Positions 1 to 8,050 of a stretch of 64,000 nucleotides of DNA are shown here, piece by piece. The stretch is from Pseudonocardia sp. SCN 73-27 (GTDB lineage: Bacteria; Actinomycetota; Actinomycetes; Mycobacteriales; Pseudonocardiaceae). The stretch's first letter is position 1. Every line of letters starts with the position of its first letter. The position numbers were made by a program, and so were the translations under genes. A model generated the notes under the pieces. That model was given only the letters and a program-made list of their open reading frames with translations, had not been told where the DNA came from and ran no database searches. The DNA lies in contig MEGH01000012.1 in assembly GCA_001725415.1 (NCBI GenBank), positions 56,841 to 120,840 of the forward strand. Direction: 5' to 3'.

Positions 1-531
1 CGGCCCGCCGCCGCGCCGTGACCGCGGCGCCCACCACCCGGGCGGCGGCGTGGGTCGCGGGCTTACCTGCCGGGCCTGGGCGAGGCGGGATCGCACCGGC
101 TCGCGTTCGCGGCGGTCGCGCTACCCGCATTCGTCGGGGTGCCCGTGCAGCCGCTGATCGCCCGCGCCGCCGGCGACCGGCCGGCGTCCGCGCTGCTGCT
201 GCCGGCGACGGCCGCCGTCGCGCTGGGAGCTCGGTCTGGGCCGCGGCGGTGTCGACGATCGGCGCGGTCCTGGTCGCCGCGTGCTGCTGGGCGCGGCGTA
301 CGGCGTCACCCAGCTCGCGGGGCTCGCCGACATCCAGCAGTTCGCGCCGCCCGCCTGTCTCGGCGCGGCGACGTCGGCTACCAGGCCCTCTCGTACGTCG
401 GGTTCGCCGTGCCGTACCTGCTGTCGCTCGCACACACCGGTCCGGGCTGGTCGCCGACGGTCGGGCTCGCCGTCGTCACGGGTCTCGCGGTCGTCTCCAC
501 GGTGGTCCTGGCGGTCGGGAGGCGGCGATGA
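1..531 (+). pseudogene. Decayed MFS-type transporter, C-terminal part
   Basis: Stretches of hydrophobic membrane-protein sequence continue one another but sit in different frames. One frame reads LAFAAVALPAFVGVPVQPLI near 100-160. Another reads SVWAAAVSTIGAVLVAA near 237-290. A third reads LLGAAYGVTQLAGLADIQQF near 284-343. The first frame then returns with GYQALSYVGFAVPYLLSL and stops at 531 after a terminal helix and an RRR tail. The order and spacing look like the last four helices of a major facilitator transporter. At least three frameshifts separate the pieces, and the gene is also cut by the window edge. Real decay is likely, but poor base quality at a contig end could look the same. 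Confidence 0.55.
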
Positions 532-609
532 ACCTGCCCCCGTCGCGGTGCTGGTCGCCGAGATCGTCCCGGCGCCGGCCTGCGAATGCCGGCTCGCCGA
601 CAGGGTCCC

Positions 610-789
610 CGCGGCGGTCCTGCGTCGAACCCCAGGGCGGGTCCGACGCCGACGTCCTCGACGCCGCAGGCTTCACGTGTGTGAACATCGCTCCGGGATG
701 GAGGCGACGAACGCATCACCGTCGCGGACCTGCAGCGGCTGTCCGACCTCACGGTCGCGCTGGTCGAGATCGGAGGGAACCGCAGATGA
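610..789 (+). pseudogene. M20 metallopeptidase C-terminal remnant
   Basis: Two fragments in neighbouring frames read GGSDADVLDAAGFTCVNIAPG (split by one base near 702) and then GDERITVADLQRLSDLTVAL, ending in a TGA at 787-789. This is the usual C-terminus of M20 aminoacylase or tripeptidase-like enzymes: GGSDAN...NxG followed by ERvtvadL. The histidine-containing linker is missing between the fragments. The stop overlaps the ATG of the next gene (ATGA at 786-789), so the old gene was once translationally coupled to the amidohydrolase that follows. Nothing upstream of about 600 is readable as peptidase. Confidence 0.5.
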
Positions 790-1982
790 GCACCTTCGCC
801 GGGCTCTGGGACGACCTGCGCGACGTCGGGCGCGACGCACGCACCGGCGGCTACCACCGCTTCGCCTGGACCCCCGCCGACCACACGCTGCGCGAATGGT
901 TCCAGGGGGCGGCCGAGAGCCGGGGGATGACCGTCGTCGTCGATCGCGCGGGGAACCAGTGGGCCTGGACCGAGGACCCCGACGCCGCGCTCGCCCAGGG
1001 CCGGACCGGGGTCGTCCTCGGCTCGCACCTCGACTCCGTCCCCGACGGCGGCGCTTTCGACGGCCCCCTCGGCGTCGTCTCCGCCTTCGCCGCGCTCGAC
1101 GCGCTGCGCGCGGACGGGTTCGTCCCCGGCCGTCCGCTGGCCATCGCGAACTTCGCCGACGAGGAGGGCGCCCGCTTCGGGATCGCCTGCGCCGGTTCGC
1201 GAATCCTCACCGGCGCGCTCGACGCCGACCGCGCCCGCGCCCTCGTCGACGCCGACGGCGTCACCATGGCCGAGGCGATGGCCGCGGCCGGGCACGAGTC
1301 CGCGCACGTGGGCGCCGACCCGGAGATGCTCGCCCGGGTCGGGACCTACCTCGAGCTCCACGTCGAACAGGGGCGCGGCCTCGACGAGCTCGACCGGCCC
1401 GTCGCCGTCGGCTCCTCGATCTGGCCGCACGGGCGCTGGCGCCTGGAGCTGGCGGGGGAAGCCAACCACGCCGGCACGACCCGCATGGTCGACCGCGTCG
1501 ACCCGATGCCCCGGCTCGCCGCGACGATCCTCGCCGCCCGCGACGCCGCCACCGCCGCCGGCTGTGTCGCCACCGTCGGCAAGATCCGCGTGGAGCCCAA
1601 TGGGGTCAACGCGATCCCGTCGTCGGTGACGGCGTGGCTCGACGCCCGCGGCCCCGACGCCGACGACGTCCGGCGGGTCGTGGGGGAGGTCGCCGCCGCG
1701 TCCGGCGCCGACGCCGTCGCGGAGTCGTGGACCGACTCGACCGTGCTCGCCGAGGACCTCGCCGCCGACCTGTCCCGGCTGCTCGACGACGCCCCGATCC
1801 TGGCGACGGGCGCCGGGCACGACGCGGGCATCCTCGCCCGCGCGGGGGTGCGCACCGCGATGCTGTTCGGGCGCAACCCGACCGGCGTCTCCCACTCGCC
1901 GGCCGAGCACGCGGACCCCGACGACTGCCTGCGTGGGGTCGAGGCGCTGGCGACCGTCGTCCGCGACCAGCTGCAGGGCTGA
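786..1982 (+). CDS. Allantoate amidohydrolase / N-carbamoyl-L-amino-acid hydrolase family enzyme
   Basis: This is a 398-residue M20-family Zn hydrolase of the AllC/HyuC type, which removes carbamoyl (or ureido) groups from allantoate or N-carbamoyl amino acids in the cytoplasm. Metal-site motifs are visible: GSHLDS with H81, FDGPLGV with D92, the DEEG catalytic glutamate near 126, HVEQG, and a C-terminal SHSPAEH. The length is normal for the family (about 400). The ATG at 786 has GGAGG upstream and overlaps the stop of the decayed M20 gene. Substrate cannot be fixed from sequence, since the family also includes beta-ureidopropionase. No other purine or hydantoin gene is in the window. Confidence 0.85.
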   Translation: MSTFAGLWDDLRDVGRDARTGGYHRFAWTPADHTLREWFQGAAESRGMTVVVDRAGNQWAWTEDPDAALAQGRTGVVLGSHLDSVPDGGAFDGPLGVVSAFAALDALRADGFVPGRPLAIANFADEEGARFGIACAGSRILTGALDADRARALVDADGVTMAEAMAAAGHESAHVGADPEMLARVGTYLELHVEQGRGLDELDRPVAVGSSIWPHGRWRLELAGEANHAGTTRMVDRVDPMPRLAATILAARDAATAAGCVATVGKIRVEPNGVNAIPSSVTAWLDARGPDADDVRRVVGEVAAASGADAVAESWTDSTVLAEDLAADLSRLLDDAPILATGAGHDAGILARAGVRTAMLFGRNPTGVSHSPAEHADPDDCLRGVEALATVVRDQLQG

Positions 1983-2010
1983 TCGGCGCTCGCCCTGACC
2001 GCGGCGGCGG

Positions 2011-2784
2011 TCACCGGGACGTGACGGCCGCGAGGTGACGCTCCCACTCGGGGGTCGCGGTCCCCAGGGACACGGCGTGGGTCAGCCGCAACGTCGTGGC
2101 CAACCACAGCAGGATGTCGTGCAGCCGCAGCCGGGTGGGCCGGGCGTCACCGAGCAGTGTCGCGACCCGGCCCTCCAGGTCGGCGAAGGCCTCGGCGTTC
2201 GCCCGCAGCTCCCGATGGACGACGGCCTCGACGCCGAGGTCGCCCTCGTGGCTGTGGGGGAGCAGCGCGCGGCGGGTGGAGCGGGTCAGGTGCGGGACGA
2301 GCGCGGGCCGCTGGTGGTGCAGGATCGCGCGGACGTGGCCGGGGTGCGTGCCGCTCGTCCGGTCGATGTCGCGGAACGCGGCGCCGACGGTGCCGGGCTC
2401 GCCGAGCACGGAGAGCTGGTCGTCGGGCAGCTCCCAGAGCGGCCGCCCGTCGGCACGGTCCTCGGCGGCCGCGGCGAGGGGTGCCACGGCGACGAGCGAC
2501 TGCCGGACGTCGGCCCAGCCCGGTCGGTCGAGGCGGCCGTGGAGGCCTTCGCCGAGGAGGATGTCGTCGTCGCCGTCGGGATCGGTCGGGAGCGTGTCGA
2601 ACCGGGTCCAGCCGAAGGCGGGCAGCTGCACCCAGTGGCCCTGCGGCTTGTCGAACGAGCGGAACCACAGCGGCCGGCGTCCGCGGGCGTAGCCGAGCAC
2701 GGCGGCGACGGCGGTGTCCACGGGCATCGGGTCGGGCCCGGTCGTGGGCAGCACGAGCGCCGGTGTCGCCGGTGGGTCGGTCAC
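2011..2784 (-). CDS. Conserved hypothetical protein (DUF6308-like)
   Basis: The 257-residue soluble protein has no signal peptide or membrane segment. It has a Trp- and Pro-rich N-terminal half (RPLWFRSFDKPQGHW near 40) and a helical C-terminal half ending LRLHDILLWLATTLRL. It vaguely recalls actinobacterial proteins catalogued as DUF6308, but I cannot confirm that without a search. The GTG at 2784 is chosen because AGGA lies about 9 nt upstream. An in-frame ATG at 2841 would add 19 residues of atypical sequence. It stands alone, convergent with the amidohydrolase gene. Confidence 0.65.
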   Translation of the reverse strand: MTDPPATPALVLPTTGPDPMPVDTAVAAVLGYARGRRPLWFRSFDKPQGHWVQLPAFGWTRFDTLPTDPDGDDDILLGEGLHGRLDRPGWADVRQSLVAVAPLAAAAEDRADGRPLWELPDDQLSVLGEPGTVGAAFRDIDRTSGTHPGHVRAILHHQRPALVPHLTRSTRRALLPHSHEGDLGVEAVVHRELRANAEAFADLEGRVATLLGDARPTRLRLHDILLWLATTLRLTHAVSLGTATPEWERHLAAVTSR

Positions 2785-2938
2785 GGGGTCATCCTGCCCG
2801 TTCGGCGGCCGGAGGGCGCGGCGCGCAGCATTCACTTTCACGATTCAGGATCGTTACGTCGCAGTGCGCGTGGCGGACGAGTCCCCGGCGGCGGCGGGCC
2901 CTAGGTTCCTGGTCGTCGCGATGTTCCAGGAGGGACCG

Positions 2939-3226
2939 ATGCTCAGGCGTTCACCACTGTTCGGCGGGAAGAACCGCGTGACGTTCAGCCTGCCGGGCCA
3001 CGAACCGGCGGGCCGGGTGAGCGTGGTCGGCGACTTCAACGCGTGGGAGCCGGGCCGCCACGAGATGGTCCGCCGGCGCAACGGGACGCGGACGGTCTCG
3101 GTGGTCCTGCCGCCCGGCGAGCACCGCTTCCGCTACCTGGCGTCGGACGGCGTGTGGCTCGACGACGACACGGCGGACGCCGTCGACGGTGGCGGCAGCG
3201 TCGTGCGGGTGACGGCCCGGCGTTAG
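2939..3226 (+). CDS. Isoamylase early-set (CBM48/AMPK-like) domain protein
   Basis: This 95-residue protein is essentially one E-set glycogen-binding domain. Signature pieces are VTFSLPG, VSVVGDFNAWEPGRH (residues about 28-42) and LPPGEHRFRYL with a following DD. These domains bind alpha-glucans and usually sit on branching enzymes or AMPK beta subunits. A free-standing copy is common in actinobacteria but its partner is unknown. The ATG at 2939 follows AGGAGG at ideal spacing. The last four bases overlap the convergent regulator gene. Confidence 0.8.
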   Translation: MLRRSPLFGGKNRVTFSLPGHEPAGRVSVVGDFNAWEPGRHEMVRRRNGTRTVSVVLPPGEHRFRYLASDGVWLDDDTADAVDGGGSVVRVTARR

Positions 3227-3510
3227 GCCGACCTCTCGCCCGCCTCACGGACGGCCCCGCGCCGCGGCGTCCCGTTGATCTCTGTCCAGACCTCGTCGAG
3301 GGAGAGGGCGAGGACGTCGGCGATCGCCGCGATGGTCGGGAACGCCGGCGTGGCGACGCGGCCGGACTCGATCTTGCGCAACGTCTCCGGGGAGACGCCT
3401 GCGTCGAGTGCCGTCTCGAGCATGGAACGCGGACCGCGGGCCCGGCGCAACAGCGCGCCGAGGCGCTGTCCGCGCTCGACCTCGGCGGGGGTGAGCGGCA
3501 ACCTGACCAT
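3223..3510 (-). CDS. XRE-family helix-turn-helix regulator
   Basis: A 95-residue Cro/C1-type repressor. The HTH spans roughly residues 16-70, including LGALLRRARGPRSMLE, VSPETLRKIESGR and FPTIAAIADVLALSLDEVW. The protein is only the DNA-binding domain plus a short charged tail. It is transcribed divergently from the methionine aminopeptidase gene across a short AT-richer spacer with repeated ACCGGGATA motifs, so it probably controls that gene and itself. A TAGAAT hexamer lies only 7 nt before its ATG, which suggests a leaderless transcript. Confidence 0.85.
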   Translation of the reverse strand: MVRLPLTPAEVERGQRLGALLRRARGPRSMLETALDAGVSPETLRKIESGRVATPAFPTIAAIADVLALSLDEVWTEINGTPRRGAVREAGERSA

Positions 3511-3520
3511 GACGCCGATT

Positions 3521-3555
3521 CTAATACCGGGATAGTATGACCGGGATACTTATTG
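3521..3555. promoter_or_regulatory. Divergent promoter/operator between XRE regulator and map
   Basis: The spacer contains two direct copies of ACCGGGATA (3526-3534 and 3540-3548) about 14 nt apart, within the inverted motif ATAC-N7-GTAT (3524-3538). It is clearly more AT-rich than its surroundings. TAGTAT (plus) and TAGAAT (minus) could be the two -10 boxes. It is the natural binding site for the adjacent XRE protein. Binding is inferred, not shown. Confidence 0.55.
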
Positions 3556-3577
3556 GCAGACGGAGTTGGACGCCGCA

Positions 3578-4351
3578 TTGATCGAGATCCTGAAACCCAC
3601 CGACCTGCCGCGGGCCCGGGAGGCCGGCGCCCTCGTCGCCGACATCCTGCAGGCGATGCGCAGCCGCGCCGCGGTGGGCACCAACCTCCTCGAGATCGAC
3701 GCGTGGACCCGGTCCATGATCGTCGACGCCGGGGCCGTGTCCTGCTACGTCGACTACGAGCCGTCGTTCGGCCGCGGACCGTTCGGGCACTACATCTGCA
3801 CGTCGGTCAACGACGCCGTACTCCACGGCCGCCCCCGCGACTACTCGCTGGCCGACGGCGACCTCCTCACGCTCGACCTCGCCGTCTCCCTCGACGGTGT
3901 CGTCGCCGACTCGGCGATCAGCTTCGTCGTGGGGGAGGCCCGCGACCCCGACGACCTCGCGCTGATCGACGCCACCGAGCGCGCCCTCGAGGCAGGGATC
4001 GCCGTGGCCGGCCCCGGTGCCAAGATCGGCGACCTCTCGCACGCCATCGGCACCGTCCTCGACGATGCGGGCTACCAGGTCAGCACCGAGTTCGGCGGCC
4101 ACGGCGTCGGCTCGACCATGCACCAGGACCCGCACATCCCCAACAAGGGCCGGGCCGGCCGCGGCTACAAGCTGCGCCCCGGGCTGCTGCTCGCCCTGGA
4201 GCCGTGGGTCATGGCCGACACCGACCGGCTCCTCACCGACGACGACGGCTGGACGTTGCGCAGCGTCACCGGTTGCCGGACCGCGCACAGCGAGCACACC
4301 GTCGCCATCACCGACGACGGCGCGGAGATCCTCACCCTGCCGACGCGCTGA
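3578..4351 (+). CDS. map: Type I methionine aminopeptidase
   Basis: Removes the initiator methionine from nascent proteins in the cytoplasm. The 257-residue protein has all metal and catalytic residues of the M24A family: H83 (VLHGRP), D100 (LTLDLA), D111 (VADSAIS), H175 (GGHGVGSTMHQDPH), E208 (LALEPW) and E239 (HSEHT). I place the start at TTG 3578, giving the usual M-IEIL beginning. An earlier TTG at 3566 directly abuts the GGAG and is less likely. Actinobacteria usually have several map paralogues. This one is paired with a divergent XRE regulator, so it is probably the conditional copy. Confidence 0.9.
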   Translation: MIEILKPTDLPRAREAGALVADILQAMRSRAAVGTNLLEIDAWTRSMIVDAGAVSCYVDYEPSFGRGPFGHYICTSVNDAVLHGRPRDYSLADGDLLTLDLAVSLDGVVADSAISFVVGEARDPDDLALIDATERALEAGIAVAGPGAKIGDLSHAIGTVLDDAGYQVSTEFGGHGVGSTMHQDPHIPNKGRAGRGYKLRPGLLLALEPWVMADTDRLLTDDDGWTLRSVTGCRTAHSEHTVAITDDGAEILTLPTR

Positions 4352-4389
4352 CCGGACCTTCCTCGACGTCCGAGGAGTGCTGAACGGGC

Positions 4390-4737
4390 CGGGGCCCGGT
4401 TGCCCTGCCCGGATACATCGTCGCGGTGATCGTTGGCGGGGAGCGGGGCAACGCGGACGACCTGGGGATCGAGGCGTCGGCCATGCCGGCCCCGTCCGGG
4501 CACACGGCCCGCGACGGCGCCCAGCCCGTCAACCCCGGCGGCGGGCTGCTCTCCCGCAGGCATCCGTTGGGCGGCACCGGGACCGCGCAGATCGCCGAGA
4601 TCGCCTGGCAGCTCCGAGGCAGGGCGGGCGCGCGGCAGATCGCGCGGCACCGGGTCGGCATGGTCGAGACCATGGGCGGGGGTGCCGCGGGCACGGACGG
4701 CAACGCCTGCGTCGTCACGATCCTGTCCCGGCCGTGA
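4390..4737 (+). pseudogene. Thiolase-like (SCP-x type) C-terminal remnant
   Basis: The readable part (from about 4426) has VNPGGGLLSRRHPLGGTG followed by AQIAEIAWQLRGRAGARQ and ends GGGAAGTDGNACVVTIL. This is the C-terminus of acetyl-CoA acetyltransferase-like thiolases. The normal GHPLGATG motif has become RHPLGGTG, and the N-terminal three quarters are absent, so no enzyme can be made. It is a relic of lost lipid-metabolism DNA between map and the GNAT genes. Confidence 0.6.
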
Positions 4738-4801
4738 GCTCGTGATCGGCGCTACGATCCGCGCCTGCCGTCGACAGACGTGGACGCGGAGGGCCGTCGC
4801 G

Positions 4802-4951
4802 ATGAACGCCGGGACGAAGTCCGAGCCCTGGGAGCTGACCATGCGAGCCGGGCGGCGCCGAGCGCGGACGGCTGACCGTCAGCCGAGGTCCGTGTCGAGC
4901 CACACGCGATCGCGCAGGACGATCCCGTCGATGACGATGTCGTCGGGATAG
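4802..4951 (+). pseudogene. Possible truncated N-terminus of a small conserved protein
   Basis: An ATG at 4802 follows a strong GGAGGG at 8 nt and begins MNAGTKSEPWELT. That resembles the opening of small actinobacterial proteins of the PW-x-L-TTPPGTSEYTMYRD kind. After 13 residues the frame turns into arginine-rich nonsense antisense to the GNAT gene. I read it as a deletion remnant that kept its ribosome site. This rests on family memory alone. Confidence 0.3.
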
Positions 4952-5355
4952 CCGGTCGCGGGCACGAATGCGTCGCGGTCGACGGCGACCATGCGGAATC
5001 CGACACGTTGGTAGAAGCGCAGGTTGCCGATGTCCGCGGTGGCCGTGGCGACGAGCATCCGGTGTGCCCCGCGGCTGCGGGCGTGCTCGAACGCGGCGTG
5101 TACCAGCCGGCGGCCGATCCCGGTGCCCTGCAGCGACTCGTCGACGGCCATGTTCTTGAGCTCGACCTCGCCCGGCCTTCCCGTCCCGACGAGCTGGAGA
5201 TGGCCGACCCCGTCGTCATCGATGCGGGCGACGAGCACGTCCCCCTGGTCGAGGTAGGTGTCGAGCTGGGCCGCGGAGTCCTCGGCGAGCTCGAACAGCG
5301 GACGTAGCCCGGCCCGCGGGCCGGCGTACAGCTCGACGACGGGCGTGCCGGTCAT
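4879..5355 (-). CDS. GNAT-family N-acetyltransferase
   Basis: A 158-residue single-domain acyl-CoA acetyltransferase. The acetyl-CoA binding motif is VDESLQGTGIGRRLV (about 70-85), preceded by the VELKNMAV strand and followed by NLRFYQRVGFRM. This is close to standalone YesJ-like GNATs that act on small amines. Its ATG (5355) overlaps the TGA of the upstream GNAT gene by four bases, so both come from one transcript. The substrate is unknown. Confidence 0.85.
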   Translation of the reverse strand: MTGTPVVELYAGPRAGLRPLFELAEDSAAQLDTYLDQGDVLVARIDDDGVGHLQLVGTGRPGEVELKNMAVDESLQGTGIGRRLVHAAFEHARSRGAHRMLVATATADIGNLRFYQRVGFRMVAVDRDAFVPATGYPDDIVIDGIVLRDRVWLDTDLG

Positions 5356-6185
5356 GACTTCACCAGGGTGGCGCGGGTGTGGAGCAGGTCGAAGCCGCGC
5401 CGCTGCGAGTTCTGCTGCGACTTCGAGCCCGGCTGGGTGACGATCACGGCGATGTCGGCGCCGGCGTCGCGGGCGTCGGCGAGCCGGGCTGCGAGCAGGG
5501 CGGTCTGCACGCCGTGGCGACGGTGCGCCGGGGCCGTGGCGGCGCCCGCGAACTGGGCGATGCCGTCGGCGATGCGGAGCTCTGCGCCACCGGCGAGCAC
5601 CCCGTCGCGCAGCGCCGCGTAGCGGACGAGCCCGGCGGCGGCGGAGTCGCGTTCGGCGTCCTCGATCGCCTGGGCGGGGAAGTCGTCGTGCCACGGGACG
5701 CCCTGGGTGTCGGGGTGGATCGAGCCGTCCACGACGACGGCCAGCCAGTCCTCGAACTCGTCGTCGCCGCTGGTCCGGACCTCGATCCCGGCGGGTACGT
5801 CGAGATCGGCCGCGGTGTCGAGCGTGAGGCCGAGGACGTTCTCGAACGACTCGAGCCGGTAGCCACGATCGCTGAGCATCGCGCCGATGTCCGGGTCGGC
5901 GAGGTGCGCCAGCTCGATCTGGGTCGCCGCACCGTGGGCGGCGTAGGCCTTCTCGACGGCGTCGAGCTCCGCGGAGTCGGGCATTCCGGCGAACCCGAGG
6001 CCGACGACCTTCGTGTAGGGCGAATCCGTCCCGGCGAAGCTCGCGAGCCCGCCCGCGATCGGGGTGAGGAAGCCGTCCACACCCGAGCGGACCTGGGCGG
6101 CGCGGCTGACGGCCTCGATGAGCCCGGCCTCGGCGCGCTCGATGCGCGCGGCCAGTCCGGTGTCGCAGAAGAGTGGGGATCGCAT
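5352..6185 (-). CDS. GNAT-family N-acetyltransferase, two-domain
   Basis: This 277-residue protein has a diverged N-terminal half and a recognisable GNAT fold at the C-terminus. FAGAATAPAHRRHGVQTALL (about 218-237) provides the R/Q-x-x-G-x acetyl-CoA motif, followed by IAVIVTQPGSKSQQNSQRRG. Tandem-domain GNATs of this length are common in actinobacteria, and one domain is often inactive. It is the first gene of the two-gene acetyltransferase operon. The start at ATG 6185 gives a normal N-terminus. No neighbouring gene hints at the substrate. Confidence 0.8.
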   Translation of the reverse strand: MRSPLFCDTGLAARIERAEAGLIEAVSRAAQVRSGVDGFLTPIAGGLASFAGTDSPYTKVVGLGFAGMPDSAELDAVEKAYAAHGAATQIELAHLADPDIGAMLSDRGYRLESFENVLGLTLDTAADLDVPAGIEVRTSGDDEFEDWLAVVVDGSIHPDTQGVPWHDDFPAQAIEDAERDSAAAGLVRYAALRDGVLAGGAELRIADGIAQFAGAATAPAHRRHGVQTALLAARLADARDAGADIAVIVTQPGSKSQQNSQRRGFDLLHTRATLVKS

Positions 6186-6318
6186 GGTCGCCTCGGGTGT
6201 TCACGTCGGATCGGTCGGTACCGACGATAGGCACCGGACGTGCACGGTTCCGTCGAATTACGGGGGCGTCCCCACCTCGTAAGGGTTCGGCGCCGGAGTC
6301 GGCCGATAGCGTGACCGG

Positions 6319-7644
6319 GTGCGCGCCATTCGCGAGCGGACCGGCGTCCGTACGGACGCAGTGGTCGTCGGCGCCGTCGTGGCGCTCGTCGTGGTGGCGG
6401 CGGTCGTGGGGCGCCGACTGCTGGCCGAGGGCGTCGACATCTTCCTGGGATGGCCGCCGTTGCTCGCGGAGTGGCTGCCCCACGTCGGGCCGGGCACGCC
6501 GGCCGCGGTGGTCGTCGCCGTCGCGACGGTGGTGGGGGCTCCCGGCCTGGCCGCCCGGATGCGCTGGGCGCCGCTGCTGTGGGCGGGCTTCGGAGCGGCG
6601 TTCGCCTGGACGGTGTCGCTGGCGCTGGTCGACGGCTGGCAGCGCGGCGTCGTCGAACGTCTGACCAGCGGGGAGGAGTATCTGCACGACGTGCCGCGGG
6701 TCGCGGAGCTGGGCGGGATCGGCCCGATGCTGCGGGTGTTCTCCGACCACATCCTGACGACGGCCGTCGATCCGGCGCAGACGTGGTTCTGGACGACGCA
6801 CGTCGGCGGGCACCCGCCCGGCGCGTTCCTGGTGTTCACGGTGCTCGACCGGATCGGCCTCGGGTCCGGCGGCGCGGCGGGTCTCGTCGTGATGGCGGTG
6901 GGGTCGTCGGCGGCCGTCGCGGTGGCGGTGACGCTGCGGGCGCTCGGCCACGAGGACCTGGCGCGACGGGTACTGCCCTTCTCGGTGCTGTTCCCCGGTG
7001 CGGTGTGGGTCGGGGTGTCGGCCGACGGGATGTTCGCGGGGTGGCTGGCGTGGGGTGTCGCGCTGCTGGCGGTCGCGGCGGCCCGCAGGAACGCGGCTGT
7101 CGCCGTCGGGGCCGGGGTGGTGCTGGGCTACGCCCTGTACCTGTCCTACGGGCTCGTGCTGGGCGGGCTGTTCCCGCTGGCCGTGGTCGTGGCGACGCGC
7201 CGGTGGCGGCTGCTGGTGCCCGCGGTGGCGGGGGTCGTCGTGGTGGTCGCCGCGTTCACCGCGGCCGGGTTCTGGTGGCTCACCGGCTACGAGGACGTCA
7301 AGGTCATCTACGCCGCGAGCATCGCCTCGACGCGGCCGTACGCCTACTTCGTGTGGGCGAACCTCGCCGCGGTGGCGTTCGCGCTGGGCCCGGCCACGGT
7401 CGCCGCGCTGTCCCGGGTGCGCGCACTGCCCCGCGCGGCGGCGCTGCTGGTGGCGGCCGCGCTGGCGGCGATCCTGCTCGCCGACCTGTCCGGGATGTCG
7501 AAGGCCGAGGTGGAGCGCATCTGGCTGCCCTTCGCGGTGTGGGCGGTCGTGGCGTGCGGCACGCTGCCGCGGCCCCGCGCGTGGCTGGTGGCGCAGGCAG
7601 TGCTGGCGCTGGCCGTCAACCACCTGCTGCTGACCGTCTGGTGA
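6319..7644 (+). CDS. Polytopic membrane protein, GT-C/mannosyltransferase-like
   Basis: The 441-residue protein has about 10-12 hydrophobic helices, starting with AVVVGAVVALVVVAAVVG. A soluble loop (EEYLHDVPRV) and FWTTHVGGHPPGAFL near 155-170 follow the second or third helix. An acidic or polar loop early in the chain followed by many helices recalls GT-C glycosyltransferases that use lipid-linked sugars, but I see no firm catalytic motif. It starts at GTG 6319, ends LLLTVW, and overlaps the 3' end of the convergent gene by 29 bases. It is divergent from the GNAT operon. Confidence 0.65.
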   Translation: MRAIRERTGVRTDAVVVGAVVALVVVAAVVGRRLLAEGVDIFLGWPPLLAEWLPHVGPGTPAAVVVAVATVVGAPGLAARMRWAPLLWAGFGAAFAWTVSLALVDGWQRGVVERLTSGEEYLHDVPRVAELGGIGPMLRVFSDHILTTAVDPAQTWFWTTHVGGHPPGAFLVFTVLDRIGLGSGGAAGLVVMAVGSSAAVAVAVTLRALGHEDLARRVLPFSVLFPGAVWVGVSADGMFAGWLAWGVALLAVAAARRNAAVAVGAGVVLGYALYLSYGLVLGGLFPLAVVVATRRWRLLVPAVAGVVVVVAAFTAAGFWWLTGYEDVKVIYAASIASTRPYAYFVWANLAAVAFALGPATVAALSRVRALPRAAALLVAAALAAILLADLSGMSKAEVERIWLPFAVWAVVACGTLPRPRAWLVAQAVLALAVNHLLLTVW

Positions 7645-8050
7645 CGCGCACGACCCACACCAGTGCCGACACCGCGGTCATCGCGAGCACGAGCCACAGC
7701 CAACGGGCGAGGAACGGCTCCTGGCCGAGCCCCGAGGCGCCGAGTACGACGGGTTCGCCCTGCCGGATGATCCCGGGCAGGTAGAGGAGGAGCGTCAGTC
7801 CCGCGCCGAGCAGCGGGATCCGGACGTGGTTGACCAGCGGCACCCGCGTCGCGGGCAGCAGCGCGAGTACCCGGTCGGCTGCCGCGTAGAGCGGGAACAG
7901 GACCAGATCGTGCAGCAGCAGTGCGCCGGCGAACCAGACCAGCATCGGAACGATCGACGGGTGCAGCGTCGGGTCCCGGACGATGATCGTCGCGGCCCAG
8001 CCGGCGAGCGCGACGCAGGCGAGCACACCGAGCATCCGGACGGCGCTCAT
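7616..8050 (-). CDS. Small integral membrane protein coupled to the molybdopterin protein
   Basis: A 144-residue protein with about four predicted helices (for example VRMLGVLACVALAGWAATII, IPLLGAGLTLLLYLPGII and WLWLVLAMTAVSALVWVVRV) and a short basic tail. No family is recognised. Its ATG (8050) overlaps the TGA of the sulfite-oxidase-like gene by four bases, so the two are translated together. A membrane partner or redox anchor for that enzyme is plausible but inferred only from coupling. Confidence 0.65.
   Translation of the reverse strand: MSAVRMLGVLACVALAGWAATIIVRDPTLHPSIVPMLVWFAGALLLHDLVLFPLYAAADRVLALLPATRVPLVNHVRIPLLGAGLTLLLYLPGIIRQGEPVVLGASGLGQEPFLARWLWLVLAMTAVSALVWVVRVTRRSAAGG

Noticed and set aside
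4879-7623. A 914-codon minus-strand open frame running through both GNAT genes and the membrane protein gene
   Set aside because: Only the last 158 codons are the real GNAT. The rest is Arg/Pro/Gly/His-rich shadow sequence opposite better genes, an effect of GC-rich codon bias.
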